Below, in pieces: positions 63,634 through 64,000 of a DNA stretch of 64,000 nt. How positions within the stretch are numbered: the stretch's first letter is position 1; the number at the start of each line of letters is the position of its first letter. The stretch comes from Corynespora cassiicola. Its lineage: Eukaryota; Ascomycota; Dothideomycetes; Pleosporales; Corynesporascaceae. The position numbers and the translations under genes are program-made. The stretch covers positions 372,001 through 436,000 of the forward strand of contig JAEUWY010000016.1 in assembly GCA_022059125.1 (NCBI GenBank), given 5' to 3'. Under the pieces are notes generated by a model that saw only the letters and a program-made list of their open reading frames with translations, was not told the origin of the DNA and searched no databases.

Positions 63634-64000
63634 TTAGTTTTCCCTTTGGTCCTCATTGCCTTCAGCCTCTTTATTGCTGTCCTCGTTCTCGGAAGCTGGA
63701 GTGGAGGGCATGGCCGGTAGGACACCTGAAGCGATGGCATCCAGATCGGTAGGGGCACAGGTTGCCGGAGACGCATAAGGGCCCACGCCGTCTTCGTCCT
63801 TCTCGCTCAGCTTGGTAGCCTTTTCGCCCGCCCAGGCGACGACCTCCTGGACAGCAGCCTTGACACTCTGGGCCACCTCTTCGACGACCTTGCCTGCCGA
63901 GGGCGAATGGGGCATTACGCCCTGGTCACTGACTGTATCCCGGCTGTCTGATTCGGAGACATGGCGGGTGGCGGGTGGATTAGGCTGCAGCACGTGAGCC
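63634..64000 (-). CDS. 3' end of an unknown gene, 5' part outside window
   Basis: The frame is open to the window end and closes at 63634. The visible 122 residues include an amphipathic helix KVVEEVAQSVKAAVQEVVAW and a Glu/Asp/Ser-rich tail (SENEDSNKEAEGNEDQREN). Ala/Pro/Ser-rich composition suggests a disordered C-terminal region. No domain is recognised; the ATG-initiated frame at 63993 is probably internal. Confidence 0.5.
   Translation of the reverse strand, partial: AHVLQPNPPATRHVSESDSRDTVSDQGVMPHSPSAGKVVEEVAQSVKAAVQEVVAWAGEKATKLSEKDEDGVGPYASPATCAPTDLDAIASGVLPAMPSTPASENEDSNKEAEGNEDQREN

Noticed and set aside
1..64000. tRNA, rRNA, CRISPR array, transposon or viral insertion
   Set aside because: I found no box B-like clover-leaf with partner arms, no rRNA, no regular direct-repeat array, no transposase, reverse transcriptase or terminal repeats. 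Low-copy ncRNAs cannot be excluded by eye.

Overview
The window comes from a filamentous ascomycete (Pezizomycotina). Dothideomycetes is my best guess, from the NLR and membrane-protein families, but it is not proven. The evidence is short GT-AG introns (mostly 42-76 nt, with CTAAC/CTGAC-like branch points), C2H2 and Zn2Cys6 regulators, a NACHT-type NLR, a DUF6594-like protein, a cytochrome-b5 sphingolipid desaturase, and TATA-box promoters with AT-rich 3' flanks. Nothing bacterial, viral or CRISPR-like is visible.

Layout. At 1-8.2 kb there are conserved genes: the 5' part of a delta-8 sphingolipid desaturase (-), a phosphoglucomutase/phosphoribomutase-type enzyme (+) and a large acidic-tailed unknown protein (+). 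At 8.9-16.2 kb an AT-rich island holds five members of an unknown paralogous family (family A), all on +. At 17.4-22.8 kb are a coiled-coil protein, a DUF6594-like membrane protein and a frameshifted GNAT acetyltransferase. At 22.9-25.3 kb are two more family A genes (-). At 26-34.1 kb are an F-box/LRR-like protein, a small cytochrome b5, an unknown basic-tailed protein and an alpha/beta hydrolase. At 34.6-36.4 kb are two members of a second unknown family (family B), one of them frameshifted.

At 36.9-51.3 kb is a coherent metabolic cluster: FAD monooxygenase, enolase-superfamily sugar-acid dehydratase, CocE/NonD hydrolase, LigB-type extradiol dioxygenase, ketopantoate-reductase-like enzyme, a tentative small gene, an aldehyde-dehydrogenase-like protein that has lost its catalytic Cys and Glu, and a C2H2-C2H2-Zn2Cys6 transcription factor. 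Three divergent promoters in the cluster carry CTCGG-type elements, consistent with control by that factor. The gene set suggests hydroxylation, ring cleavage, hydrolysis and reduction of an aromatic or lactone substrate; the substrate is unknown.

At 52.0-57.2 kb four more family B genes lie in a row (-). They are followed by a polytopic membrane protein (-), a NACHT-domain STAND/NLR receptor (+) and the end of a gene that runs off the window.

The most novel content is families A and B. Thirteen loci in 64 kb encode charged, probably soluble helical proteins I cannot assign to any known family. Several share a promoter layout (GAGTCAT followed by TATAAAA), and at least two loci are visibly decaying. 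They sit in AT-rich islands between conserved GC-richer genes and next to an NLR.
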